In this document: positions 1-8,481 of the stretch, piece by piece | Layout: every line of letters starts with the position of its first letter | Position numbering within the stretch: position 1 is the stretch's first letter | Source of the DNA: Deltaproteobacteria bacterium | GTDB taxonomy: Bacteria > JACQOV01 | Length of the DNA: 45,931 nucleotides | NCBI GenBank assembly: GCA_016202395.1 | Contig: JACQOV010000039.1 | Location: forward strand, 1 to 45,931 | Direction of reading: 5' to 3' | Program-made: the position numbers and the translations under genes | The notes under the pieces: generated by a model | Seen by the model: only the letters and a program-made list of their open reading frames with translations | Told to the model about the DNA's origin: nothing | Databases searched by the model: none

Positions 1-133
1 GATTTGACAGAATGGTTGATTGAATATAACTTCCATCGACCCCATCAGGCCCTGGGATATCAAACCCCCATCGCCTTCCATTACCAACATCATCAAGTGT
101 TACCGATGTACCCGTCCAGTACAAAACCTTGAC
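1..133 (+). pseudogene. C-terminal part of an IS3/IS481-type transposase (rve integrase core), cut by the window edge
   Basis: Frame 1 reads DLTEWLIEYNFHRPHQALGYQTPIAFHYQHHQVLPMYPSSTKP*, the typical 'YN..RPH.ALGY.TP' end of DDE integrase-type transposases. Whether the full gene is intact lies outside the window. Confidence 0.8.
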
Positions 134-158
134 TTTAGCGTGGACAAGTTTCTATAAT
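129..158 (+). promoter_or_regulatory. Putative sigma70-type promoter at the end of the IS, reading toward xseB
   Basis: TTGACT (129-134), 18-nt spacer, TATAAT (153-158). The -35 overlaps the transposase stop codon. Confidence 0.55.
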
Positions 159-202
159 CGAAACAAAGTGTTGGCTTATTTAAACTTATTTTAAGAGGAA
201 TC

Positions 203-472
203 ATGAACCCAGTTGAAAGTGGAACTAAGGCGCCGCCGTTTGAGGAGTCGCTCAAGAGGTTGGAGGCGACCGTGAAAAAACTCGAGAAAGGGGACCTCCC
301 TTTGGAGGAGTCGTTGCATCATTTTGAGGAAGGGATTCGTCTTTCTCGCCTCTGCATGGAACAACTGAATACGGCAGAGAAACGGGTGGAACTTTTGCTC
401 AAAGACAAAGAGAATCGGTTTTTAACACGAGCCTTTGAAGAAGTGGAGCCGAGTGGCAAAGACGTTGAGTAA
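203..472 (+). CDS. xseB: Exodeoxyribonuclease VII small subunit
   Basis: 89 aa, 'FEESLKRLEATVKKLEKGDLPLEESLHHFEEGIRLSRLCMEQLNTAEKRVELLL' is the XseB signature. Confidence 0.95.
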   Translation: MNPVESGTKAPPFEESLKRLEATVKKLEKGDLPLEESLHHFEEGIRLSRLCMEQLNTAEKRVELLLKDKENRFLTRAFEEVEPSGKDVE

Positions 473-1022
473 ATCTGTTTCGCTCACGGGGATTCAGAAA
501 AGGTTTTTTGGAGTTTTGGCCGAAACCCTGGATTTGGGGAGCGCTTTAAAGGAGTTTCCAGGCCTGGATTCAGAAACTGTCCAAGAATGGTTTCGTCGGC
601 TGTCGGGGAAAAGAGAGGCCTCTTCACGGTTTAAGGCCTATGTGGATGGAGCCTCGCGCGGAAATCCAGGAAAAGCGGGGGCCGGTGTTTGGATTGAAGG
701 GGATCCTCCGAATGAGTTGACCTGCTATTTGGGAGAAGCAACCAATAACGAGGCTGAATATCAAGCTCTTCTGGTTGCATTGAAGGAGGCTCACCGACGA
801 GGGGTCGCAGGGGTTCAGATTTATTCAGACTCTGAACTTTTAGTTCGACAGGTTCAAGGGGGCTATCAGATTCGGAGCGAAAAGCTTCGTCCCCTTTATG
901 AGCAGGTTAAGGATTTGATAGAACGGTTTGCTGAGTTTGAGATTCAGCACGTTCCTCGTGAAAAGAATCGAGAAGCCGATCGACTTGCCAACAAAGCGAT
1001 CGATCAGGCGCGTGAAGCGTGA
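435..1022 (+). CDS. RNase HI-family protein with a ~65-aa N-terminal extension
   Basis: Catalytic blocks YVDGASRGNPG, NNEAEYQAL, YSDSELLVRQ, REKNREADRLAN. The N-terminus overlaps xseB. Confidence 0.9.
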   Translation: MKKWSRVAKTLSKSVSLTGIQKRFFGVLAETLDLGSALKEFPGLDSETVQEWFRRLSGKREASSRFKAYVDGASRGNPGKAGAGVWIEGDPPNELTCYLGEATNNEAEYQALLVALKEAHRRGVAGVQIYSDSELLVRQVQGGYQIRSEKLRPLYEQVKDLIERFAEFEIQHVPREKNREADRLANKAIDQAREA

Positions 1023-1027
1023 ATATT

Positions 1028-1459
1028 GGCAGTGACGGTGACGATGGTCGCTCCCCGCGAGAGTGGGGAGAGGAAAGTCCGAACTCCATAGGGTAGGGCG
1101 CTGGGTAACGCCCAGGCTTCCCAGATTGGGAAGACGGAAAAAGTGCCACAGAAACCATACCGCCCCCGCCAATGGCGAGGGTAAGGGTGAAACGGTGAGG
1201 TAAGATCTCACCCGCAATGGGCGTGAGTCCATTGCGTGGTAAACCCCGCCCGGAGAAAGGTCAAATAGATCCTTCCCGTCCCCCCGCCATTGGCGGGGGG
1301 TAAAAAGAGTGGCCCGCTCGAAATTTCGGTGAAAGCCGAAGGGGGAGGATGGGTAGACCGCTAGAGCTCCACAGTAATGCGGAGTCGAGAGGAATGACCA
1401 TCTCCTTATCGTGTTCTCACGGTAAGGAACAGAATTCGGCTTACGAACGTCACTGTCCC
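1028..1459 (+). ncRNA. rnpB: RNase P RNA, bacterial type A
   Basis: GAGGAAAGTCCGAACTCC...AGGG, AAGTGCCACAGAAACC, GGTAAGGGTGAAACGGTGAGGTAAG, GGTAAACCCCGCCCGGAG, GGGTAGACCGCT, GAATGACCATC, ACAGAATTCGGCTTA. P1 ends pair (GGCAGTGACG / CGTCACTGTCC). Confidence 0.95.
1280..1300. repeat. Perfect 21-bp GC-rich palindrome inside rnpB (P12 region)
   Basis: CCCCCCGCCA-T-TGGCGGGGGG: a perfect 10-bp inverted repeat with a 1-nt centre. A related hairpin (CCCCCGCCAATGGCGAGGG) lies at 1163-1181. Confidence 0.85.
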
Positions 1460-1490
1460 TATTTGTAGGATGCTCCACGCAGGACGCACC

Positions 1491-3269
1491 ATGGTCGATC
1501 GGGAAAAAGAACTGTGGCTTAAGTTTCGTAGGCGAGCCACTGGGTGGTTCCTCTTTCTGAGCATTCCTCTTTTCTTTTTTCAATACACCTCACTGTCTCG
1601 CACACTCTTCTTTATTCTCATTGGGTTGGCTCTTGTTTTGTTCAATCGAGCTGTCCAACAGGGCTTGCAGCGAGGAGGTTCTCAGCGGGGTTGGGTTGCC
1701 TCGGCGGTCCTAGCCGATGTTCTTGCAATTACAGGAGCGGTTTATCTTACGAGTGGTTTGCAAAGCCCTTTTATTTTCCTTTACTTCATTGAACTGATTG
1801 TTGTTCATTTTTATGTGGGACGCAGCGCAGGTGTGGCAACAACTTTGCTCAGTTATCTCGCTCTTATTGCAGTTGGAGTTTTTGAATATCTTGGATTCTT
1901 GCCGCATCAACCTTTCTTTGCGGATGGGACCGATCCTGAACTCTACTTGGATGCTCAATATCTTTTGGGAGCTTCTGTCGGATTGGCCTTCTTCTTTCTA
2001 TTTGCTCTCTATGTCTCCGATTTTGTCCTCTCTTGGAATCGTCGCAAAGAAGAGGAACTTCGTCAGTCCAATGATCAAATCCAACGAGCCAATCAAGAGT
2101 TAGAGAAGGGTAATTCCCACCTGATAGAACTAACTCAAGCAATTCGCCGGCAAAACGAGCAGCTTCTTCAGGCCAACAAGAGCCTCGAAATTCTAAATCA
2201 CATGGGCCGCACCTTGGCTGAGATCCAAGATCTCGATGGCCTTCTTCAAACCATCGTTCGCGAGATGAAGCGTCATTTCCGATTCTCAGATATGGCTCTC
2301 TTTACTTTGAATGAACCTGGGGGGAAAGCGGAACTGACCTACTCTACGAGCCCCTTTGCGGAGGCCTCGATGGAGAGGATCCGGCCGATGATTCAACGTG
2401 TTGTCTATCGGAAGGTGATGGAAGTGGAGTTGGTCCACGTTTCCCCGAAAGGGAAAGCTCTTCCTTCCCCCAATGGGGGGACTGCCCAGCTTTCTCTCAA
2501 TGGCGCCTCCATTCGAAGACAGCGGATTATTCTGCCGATTCTGTCCCGAAATCGGTGCATTGCTGTGTTGATCGCTGAGAGAGATGCCGGAGAGGGGATT
2601 TTAGGAGAGGATTCACTCCATCTGTTAGTTTCCATCTCGCATCAGTTGGGAATCTCTCTTGCGAATGCGGAGCTTTATCGGGGAATGGAGACACTCTCTA
2701 TTACGGATGGACTCACTTCCCTCTACAACCATCGTTACTTCCATCAGCGTTTGGAGGAGGAGCTTCGAAGAACGACTCGTTACAAAGGGCTGTTGGGTTT
2801 GATCCTATCCGACCTTGATTTTTTCAAGCGGGTGAACGATACCTATGGGCATCAGATTGGAGATCGAGTGCTGGCGGAGATGGGAGAGGTGCTTCGGATC
2901 GTTTCTCGTGACATTGATATCCCCGTTCGTTATGGCGGTGAAGAGTTTGCCATCATTTTGCCTCACACCGATCTAGCAGGGGCGATGCATGTGGCCGAGC
3001 GTTTGCGGCGAGTGGTCGAACAACGGGCCTTCCAAGGCAATGAAGAGCTTCGTTTAACGATCAGTGTGGGGTTGGCCCATTTTACCTCGGCGATGGGGAT
3101 CAACATGAACGAGCTGATCCGACGCGCAGATGCGGCCCTTTACTATGCCAAGCAGGTGGGGAGAAATCGAGTCCACCCTTACGTGATTGAACCCCCTGGA
3201 ACTTATGTTGGTGAACCCCAGGTTCCTTCCATTGAAAGTGAAGAATACGTCGCAGAAACCGCCGAATAA
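1491..3269 (+). CDS. Membrane-bound GAF-GGDEF diguanylate cyclase
   Basis: Multiple N-terminal TM helices, coiled coil, GAF-like region, 'DLDFFKRVNDTYGH...RDIDIPVRYGGEEFAII' with an intact GGEEF site and RxxD I-site. ATG at 1491 preferred over 1470, which abuts rnpB. Confidence 0.9.
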   Translation: MVDREKELWLKFRRRATGWFLFLSIPLFFFQYTSLSRTLFFILIGLALVLFNRAVQQGLQRGGSQRGWVASAVLADVLAITGAVYLTSGLQSPFIFLYFIELIVVHFYVGRSAGVATTLLSYLALIAVGVFEYLGFLPHQPFFADGTDPELYLDAQYLLGASVGLAFFFLFALYVSDFVLSWNRRKEEELRQSNDQIQRANQELEKGNSHLIELTQAIRRQNEQLLQANKSLEILNHMGRTLAEIQDLDGLLQTIVREMKRHFRFSDMALFTLNEPGGKAELTYSTSPFAEASMERIRPMIQRVVYRKVMEVELVHVSPKGKALPSPNGGTAQLSLNGASIRRQRIILPILSRNRCIAVLIAERDAGEGILGEDSLHLLVSISHQLGISLANAELYRGMETLSITDGLTSLYNHRYFHQRLEEELRRTTRYKGLLGLILSDLDFFKRVNDTYGHQIGDRVLAEMGEVLRIVSRDIDIPVRYGGEEFAIILPHTDLAGAMHVAERLRRVVEQRAFQGNEELRLTISVGLAHFTSAMGINMNELIRRADAALYYAKQVGRNRVHPYVIEPPGTYVGEPQVPSIESEEYVAETAE

Positions 3270-4068
3270 GGTTGTTACACTCACCACCGATTATGGCGAG
3301 CGAGATGGCTTTGTTGGCGCTGTAAAGGGCGTTCTCCTTTCTTTTTGTTCCGAGACGCAGCTCATCGATATCACTCATCAGATTTCCGCGTTTAACGTCG
3401 AGGAAGCAGCCTTTGTTTTTTATAGCGCCGCTCCGTTTTTCCCGAAAGGGACGATCCATTTAGTGGTGGTCGATCCGGGTGTGGGGGGGAAGCGTCGTCC
3501 TATTGCGGTTCGCACGACAAGAGGAATTTATGTAGGGCCGGATAACGGAGTTTTTAGTTGGGTCTATGCGAATGAGCAAAAGGTCGAGGTTTTGCATCTC
3601 AATCAGCGGCGGTTTTTTTTGAAGAGGGTGAGCGCTACCTTTCACGGCCGAGATCTTTTTGCTTCCGTGGTGGGGTATCTTTTGCAGGGGGTTTCTCTAG
3701 AGAAGATGGGGACCCCCATTCGAGATTACGTTCGCTTTCCTATCTCGAAGGTAAAACGTCGTGGTCGAAGTTTAAAAGGCGCAATTATTCACGTCGATCA
3801 TTTCGGCAATGCCATCACCAACATCACCGAAAAGGATCTTCAACACTTGGCCTCCCCTCGTCGAATGACGGTACGGGTCGGAGGGATAGAGATTCGCGGA
3901 ATTCAGAAAACCTTTAGCTCGGTCGAGCGTATGCAGCCGATCGTTTACATCGGTGGTTCAGGGAACTTAGAGATTGCCATTCGTGAAGGGAACGCCGCTC
4001 AAGAGATCGGAGTGCGTCTCGGAGATTCTATCAACGTTGAAACCAGTCCACTTTTCGGAGTTTGCTAA
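3238..4068 (+). CDS. SAM hydroxide adenosyltransferase (DUF62 / chlorinase-fluorinase-like superfamily)
   Basis: 'VVTLTTDYGERDGFVGAVKGVL...IHLVVVDPGVGGKRRPIAVRT..GIYVGPDNGVFSWV' is characteristic of DUF62. GTG 3238 start inferred; the ORF is open to 3187. Confidence 0.9.
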   Translation: MKNTSQKPPNKVVTLTTDYGERDGFVGAVKGVLLSFCSETQLIDITHQISAFNVEEAAFVFYSAAPFFPKGTIHLVVVDPGVGGKRRPIAVRTTRGIYVGPDNGVFSWVYANEQKVEVLHLNQRRFFLKRVSATFHGRDLFASVVGYLLQGVSLEKMGTPIRDYVRFPISKVKRRGRSLKGAIIHVDHFGNAITNITEKDLQHLASPRRMTVRVGGIEIRGIQKTFSSVERMQPIVYIGGSGNLEIAIREGNAAQEIGVRLGDSINVETSPLFGVC

Positions 4069-4245
4069 CATAGCGAGGCAAGGGTCTCGCTTACCCCATT
4101 TTCCCACTTATTTCCTATCGGCAAGGAAGATCATCAATCCGTAGAGCTTGGTAGAATCTCAAGTACAAAATCTGTTGAACTCAATGACCCTCACGGCTTA
4201 CGGAATGAAAAATGCCCAACTGGTTGAAAAATATTGAGCTTTTTC

Positions 4246-4274
4246 TTGACAGGGGAGAGAAATTCCCTTATCTT
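4246..4274 (+). promoter_or_regulatory. Putative sigma70 promoter of the dcw cluster
   Basis: TTGACA (4246-4251), 17-nt spacer, TATCTT (4269-4274), upstream of mraZ. Confidence 0.6.
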
Positions 4275-4282
4275 ATAGAAAA

Positions 4283-4312
4283 GTGGGAAAAAGTGGTAAA
4301 TTTTGGTCTATG
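4283..4312 (+). promoter_or_regulatory. Putative MraZ-binding direct repeats
   Basis: Three 10-nt-period units GTGGGAAAAA / GTGGTAAATT / TTGGTCTATG just after the promoter; matches the known TGGGN-N5 repeats bound by MraZ. Confidence 0.65.
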
Positions 4313-4356
4313 TAGAGGTTTTGAAGAGTCAGGGGCTGGGTAGATGAGGAGACTGG

Positions 4357-4788
4357 ATGTTTTTAGGTCGGCACGAGCACACGATGGATTCGAAGGGAAG
4401 GGTCAGTGTCCCTGCCCGGTTTCGAGAGAGAATCGAGGAGGAGTACCGGAATCAGCTTATCCTCACCAATGAAGAACGCTGTCTCGTTCTCTATCCCCAA
4501 GATGAATGGAAAAGTCTGATGGAAAAATTAGCGACACTTCCTCAAATGAAATTGGATGTGAAATCGTTTCAACGATTTTTTGTTTCAGGGGCATGTGAAT
4601 GTTCCATCGATCGACAGGGGAGGATTTTGATTCCGCCCATACTTCGCGGCTACGCAGGGCTTCAGAAAGATCTCATTTTTGTGGGAATACAAAACAAGAT
4701 CGAGATCTGGGATAAAGAGCGCTGGAATGAGGAGCTCGAAAAGTCCAAAGCAAGTTTTGTGAAGTTCAGCGACTCCATTGGAGTGTGA
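4357..4788 (+). CDS. mraZ: Transcriptional regulator MraZ
   Basis: MFLGRHEHTMDSKGRVSVPARFRERI..., two MraZ/AbrB-like repeats (SIDRQGRILIPPILRGYAGL). Confidence 0.95.
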   Translation: MFLGRHEHTMDSKGRVSVPARFRERIEEEYRNQLILTNEERCLVLYPQDEWKSLMEKLATLPQMKLDVKSFQRFFVSGACECSIDRQGRILIPPILRGYAGLQKDLIFVGIQNKIEIWDKERWNEELEKSKASFVKFSDSIGV

Positions 4789-4804
4789 AATGAAGGAGAT
4801 GAAA

Positions 4805-5173
4805 ATGATGGATGAAATTTCAGTGTTGTCGGTCACGGGGGAGATGGATGGAGAGCAGATCCGTGAATTGCGGCAGGCCATTGAGCGAGCCCTTGAAAGG
4901 TCCTGCTTGAATATTATTCTCGATTTCCGGGGTATCTCTCATGTTCACTATTCGGTGTGGGGGAGACTGCTTATCTTAATCCAAGAAGCTAAAGATCGAG
5001 GAGGGGATCTCCGCATTGGCAGTGTGAATCCTTACGTCTCTCAGATCTTTCATTTTGTGGGACTGGAAAAGATCCTGCCCACTTATCCTTCGATTTCTGA
5101 AGCCATAGATAGTTTTAATTCTACAACCTGGTTTTATTCCACAGGGTTACAACAAGAGGCGCGCTATGAATGA
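4805..5173 (+). CDS. STAS-domain (anti-sigma-factor-antagonist-like) protein
   Basis: 'ISVLSVTGEMDGEQIRELRQAIERALERSCLNIILDFRGISHVHYSVWGRLLILIQEAKDRGGDLRIGSVNPYVSQIFHFVGLEKILPTYPSISEAI' follows the STAS fold pattern. ORF opens at 4778; AAGGAG precedes ATG 4805. Confidence 0.8.
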   Translation: MMDEISVLSVTGEMDGEQIRELRQAIERALERSCLNIILDFRGISHVHYSVWGRLLILIQEAKDRGGDLRIGSVNPYVSQIFHFVGLEKILPTYPSISEAIDSFNSTTWFYSTGLQQEARYE

Positions 5174-6183
5174 CCCTGAGGATGAAGACATTGGTTTCAG
5201 GAGGCCACCAGCCGGTTTTGGTCGAAGAGGTCCTTCGGTTCCTGAATTTTCCGGGATCCCGATGCATTGTCGATGGAACGGTTGGCTCTGGCGGTCACGC
5301 AGCCGCACTTCTGCAAGCGACCCCATCGTCCGTACGTCTCATTGGGCTCGACCGCGACCCGGAGGCGTTGAAAGGGGCGGCCAAGAGGTTGGATCCTTAT
5401 GAAGGGCGATTCTCTCTCTATCAGGCCAGTTATAAAAACCTGGAGGAGATTTTGAATCAGAATCCTTTGTCCACTGTCGATGGAATTCTTCTCGACCTTG
5501 GACTTTCGTCGATGCAACTTGAGATCGCAGAGAGGGGATTTAGCTTTCAGAAAGAAGGTCCTCTCGATATGAGATTCGATCCTGATTCTTCAAAAACGGC
5601 CGCGGATCTGGTTGCCAAAGCCACCGAGAAAGAGCTCTCGGACCTCTTTTGGCGTTATGGAGAGGAGCGTCATTCTAGAAGGATTGCCCGAGCCATCGTT
5701 CAAGCGCGTCAGTTGCGTCCGATTACGACAACCCGACAGCTTGCCGAGTTGGCGCAACGGACCCTTCCTTGGCAGGGAGGGAGACGACTTCATCCGGCGA
5801 CACGCGTTTTTCAGGCCTTAAGGATTGCTGTCAACGAGGAGCTTTCCGCGCTGGAGCATTTTTTGGGGCATGCGCTAGATTTCTTATCTCCAGGGGGGAG
5901 ACTCTGCATTTTGTCGTATCATTCTCTGGAAGATCGACAGGTCAAAGAGGCTTTTCGGCGTTGGCAAAGAGAGGGTCAAGCGAGGATTTTAACAAAGAAG
6001 CCGATACAATCTTCCGAATCCGAAATTCGAAACAATCCGCGAGCCCGCAGCGCGAAACTGCGAGCTGCGGAGAAACTAGAGCCCCCTGCCCATGGGGACG
6101 CCATACTTATTTCGCATCGAAATAAATATCGTGTTCCCCCATTTGGCGGGGGGCAAGGAGGTGTGGATGGGGAGAGAAATTAG
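5170..6183 (+). CDS. rsmH: 16S rRNA (cytosine1402-N4)-methyltransferase
   Basis: HQPVLVEEVL...VDGTVGSGGHA...GILLDLGLSSMQL...RGFSF..GPLDMRFD...AVNEEL...GGRLCILSYHSLEDRQVK. Ends with an atypical repeat-encoded tail. Confidence 0.95.
   Translation: MTLRMKTLVSGGHQPVLVEEVLRFLNFPGSRCIVDGTVGSGGHAAALLQATPSSVRLIGLDRDPEALKGAAKRLDPYEGRFSLYQASYKNLEEILNQNPLSTVDGILLDLGLSSMQLEIAERGFSFQKEGPLDMRFDPDSSKTAADLVAKATEKELSDLFWRYGEERHSRRIARAIVQARQLRPITTTRQLAELAQRTLPWQGGRRLHPATRVFQALRIAVNEELSALEHFLGHALDFLSPGGRLCILSYHSLEDRQVKEAFRRWQREGQARILTKKPIQSSESEIRNNPRARSAKLRAAEKLEPPAHGDAILISHRNKYRVPPFGGGQGGVDGERN
6081..6153. repeat. Palindromic element inside the 3' end of rsmH
   Basis: Arms CCCCCTGCCCATGGGGACG / ...TTCCCCCATTTGGCGGGGGG flank a perfect central hairpin TTATTTCG-CAT-CGAAATAA (6107-6125). 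Confidence 0.7.
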
Positions 6184-6511
6184 TCGAGGGACGATGTCAC
6201 TTCCCCTTTGGGTTCGACCTCGGTCTCAGTCTCGTTATGCCACTTCTCGGATCTTGTTTGTCATTCTCGTTGCTATGGGATTGGCTTTCCTATTTGTTTG
6301 GTCCCGATCCGAGGTGGTTCAGATGGGATATCGAATTTCCGAGGCTCGAAAGGAGCAAGACAAGTTTCTCTCTGAGAAAGGTCAGTTGGAGTTGGAGAGG
6401 GCAAGCCTTCGAGATCCTCGGCGGATTGAGGAGATCGCCACCCAGCGACTTGGGATGCGTTTGCCTAAGCCCAATGAAAGGATTGTCTTGGGGGAGGAGG
6501 GGGATCGATGA
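6167..6511 (+). CDS. ftsL: Cell division protein FtsL-like
   Basis: Single TM, coiled coil, 'DPRRIEEIATQRLGMRLPKPNERIVL', position between rsmH and ftsI; SD AAGGAGG at 6155-6161. Confidence 0.85.
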   Translation: MGREISRGTMSLPLWVRPRSQSRYATSRILFVILVAMGLAFLFVWSRSEVVQMGYRISEARKEQDKFLSEKGQLELERASLRDPRRIEEIATQRLGMRLPKPNERIVLGEEGDR

Positions 6512-8481
6512 ATCGATTCGTCCACGCCGGTCCTCGTCGGTTGAATCTGCGCTTTCAGTTTGTGAAGGCGATGATGACTTTGGGAGTGGCATTGCTTCTT
6601 CTGCGTTGCTTCGTTCTTCAGGTGGTGGAAGGGGATCGATTTCGCAAACAGGCTCTCCGTCAACACGAGGGGATGGTTACGATTTACCCTCCTCGAGCCA
6701 CCCTCACCGATCGGGAAGGCAATCCGCTTGCGTTTAGTCTTGAAACCCAATCGGCTTTTGTCCATCCTCGTGAAGTGCAGAACCCCCAAAAGCTGGCTAA
6801 GGATCTTTCCTCTTTTCTCTCTGTAGATTATCGAGCGATCCTCAAAAAATTGAATAGTGACAAGCCTTTCGTTTGGCTGGAGAGGCGCCTGCCGGAGCCC
6901 ATTGCTGAACAGATCCAGATCCGCAACCTGCCTGCAGTGGGGTTTGTGCGAGAGCATCGCCGATACTATCCCAAAAGAGATCTTGCAGGGCATCTTCTCG
7001 GTTTCGCCGGAATCGATTCTCAGGGATTGGAAGGGATTGAACTTCGCTATGATGAATGGATTCGGGGGGAGCCCCAACAAATGGCTGTGGAGCGAGATGC
7101 CTTGGGAAGAAGGCTAGAGCTTCGCCCCGTTTCTTTGGAGCCGACCCAACTCCCTAAAGAGATCCGACTTACCATCAATCAATCGATTCAGTATATCGCA
7201 GAGGTGGAGCTTGAAAAGGCTGTAAAATCAACGGATGCCAAGGGGGGTGTGGTAATTGCCATGGATCCGTGGTCCGGTGAGATCCTGGCGATGGCGGTTC
7301 AGCCGAGTTTCAATCCGAACATCTTCTGGGAATATCGGCCGGAGCAATGGCGCAACCGCGCTGTTGCCGATGCCTATGAGCCGGGATCCACTTTTAAGGT
7401 TTTTTTGGTGGCCGCGGCCCTTGAAGCCGGGGTTGTGCAACCGGAAGGGACTCTGTTTTGCGAGAATGGAAAGTATCGGGTTGGAGGTCGCACCATCCAC
7501 GATGTTCATCCTCATGGATGGTTGACTGTTCCAGAGGTTCTTAAACTTTCGAGCAACATTTGTGTTACCAAAATATCTCAGATGTTGGGGCGAAATCTTT
7601 GGCATCAATCGATCCGGCGATTTGGATTCGGTGGACTGACGGGGATTGATCTCCCTTTTGAAGCTTCTGGAATTGTGCGACCGGTGGAGCAATGGCATGC
7701 GATCGATGAAGCGACGACCGCCTTTGGTCAAGGGGTTTCAACCTCTCCCATTCAGCTGGTTCGAGCGATGGCCGCCATTGCCAATGGTGGGAATTTGATG
7801 CGCCCCTATGTGGTGCGGGAGATTCGAGATCATGAAGGAAAGCTCTTGGTTGAAAATGAACCGCAGGTTTCTGGAAAAGCAATTTCGGATCACACGGCCG
7901 CAGAGATGCGAAAGATGTTGCAAGAGGTTGTGGTTTCAGGGGGAACTGGCGTGGCTGCCCGGATCGAAGGGTATGCGGTGGCTGGAAAAACGGGAACAGC
8001 GCAGAAAGTGGACCCCAAAACCAAACGGTATTCTCAAGAAGACTATGTCTCCTCTTTCATTGGTTTTTTACCTGCGGAGGATCCGCGGATTGTGCTTTTG
8101 GTGTTGGTGGATGAGCCCCATGGGGTTCACTATGGGGGGACGGTGGCAGCCCCTGTTTTTAAGAGAATTGCTGAGCAAGCGATCGTCCATCTGAACCTTC
8201 CGCCGGTCCAAGATTTCTTGCATTCTCCCTCTTCTCTTGTTACTGTTACCGGTCCAGAAGCCGTTTCAAAGCCGGATCCGGAAGAAGGGGGTCTTGAAGG
8301 TGTTCCCAACTTGGCGGGGATGAGTTTAAGAGAGGTTTTAAACCGTTTCCAGGGGACAGGGCTCCAGGTCCGGTCGAAGGGTAATGGATTTGTTGTAGGT
8401 CAAGACCCTCCGCCGGGATCTCTTTTGGAAGGACTTAAAGAAATCCGAGTGGAGTTGGCCACTCAGATGCAAACGCAATAA
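6508..8481 (+). CDS. ftsI: Peptidoglycan transpeptidase FtsI (PBP3) with a C-terminal PASTA domain
   Basis: SxxK (PGSTFKVF), SSN, KTGT (AGKTGTAQK); PASTA-like EGVPNLAGMSLREVLNRFQGTGLQV...GQDPPPGSLL. Confidence 0.95.
   Translation: MNRFVHAGPRRLNLRFQFVKAMMTLGVALLLLRCFVLQVVEGDRFRKQALRQHEGMVTIYPPRATLTDREGNPLAFSLETQSAFVHPREVQNPQKLAKDLSSFLSVDYRAILKKLNSDKPFVWLERRLPEPIAEQIQIRNLPAVGFVREHRRYYPKRDLAGHLLGFAGIDSQGLEGIELRYDEWIRGEPQQMAVERDALGRRLELRPVSLEPTQLPKEIRLTINQSIQYIAEVELEKAVKSTDAKGGVVIAMDPWSGEILAMAVQPSFNPNIFWEYRPEQWRNRAVADAYEPGSTFKVFLVAAALEAGVVQPEGTLFCENGKYRVGGRTIHDVHPHGWLTVPEVLKLSSNICVTKISQMLGRNLWHQSIRRFGFGGLTGIDLPFEASGIVRPVEQWHAIDEATTAFGQGVSTSPIQLVRAMAAIANGGNLMRPYVVREIRDHEGKLLVENEPQVSGKAISDHTAAEMRKMLQEVVVSGGTGVAARIEGYAVAGKTGTAQKVDPKTKRYSQEDYVSSFIGFLPAEDPRIVLLVLVDEPHGVHYGGTVAAPVFKRIAEQAIVHLNLPPVQDFLHSPSSLVTVTGPEAVSKPDPEEGGLEGVPNLAGMSLREVLNRFQGTGLQVRSKGNGFVVGQDPPPGSLLEGLKEIRVELATQMQTQ

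Noticed and set aside
840-1583. Minus-strand ORFs of 247 and 83 aa (840-1583, 907-1158)
   Set aside because: They are antisense to RNase HI and RNase P RNA and show no recognisable protein motifs.
4072-4091. AGCGAG-N8-CTCGCT hairpin after the DUF62 gene
   Set aside because: Short stem and no clear U-tract; termination here is plausible but unsupported.
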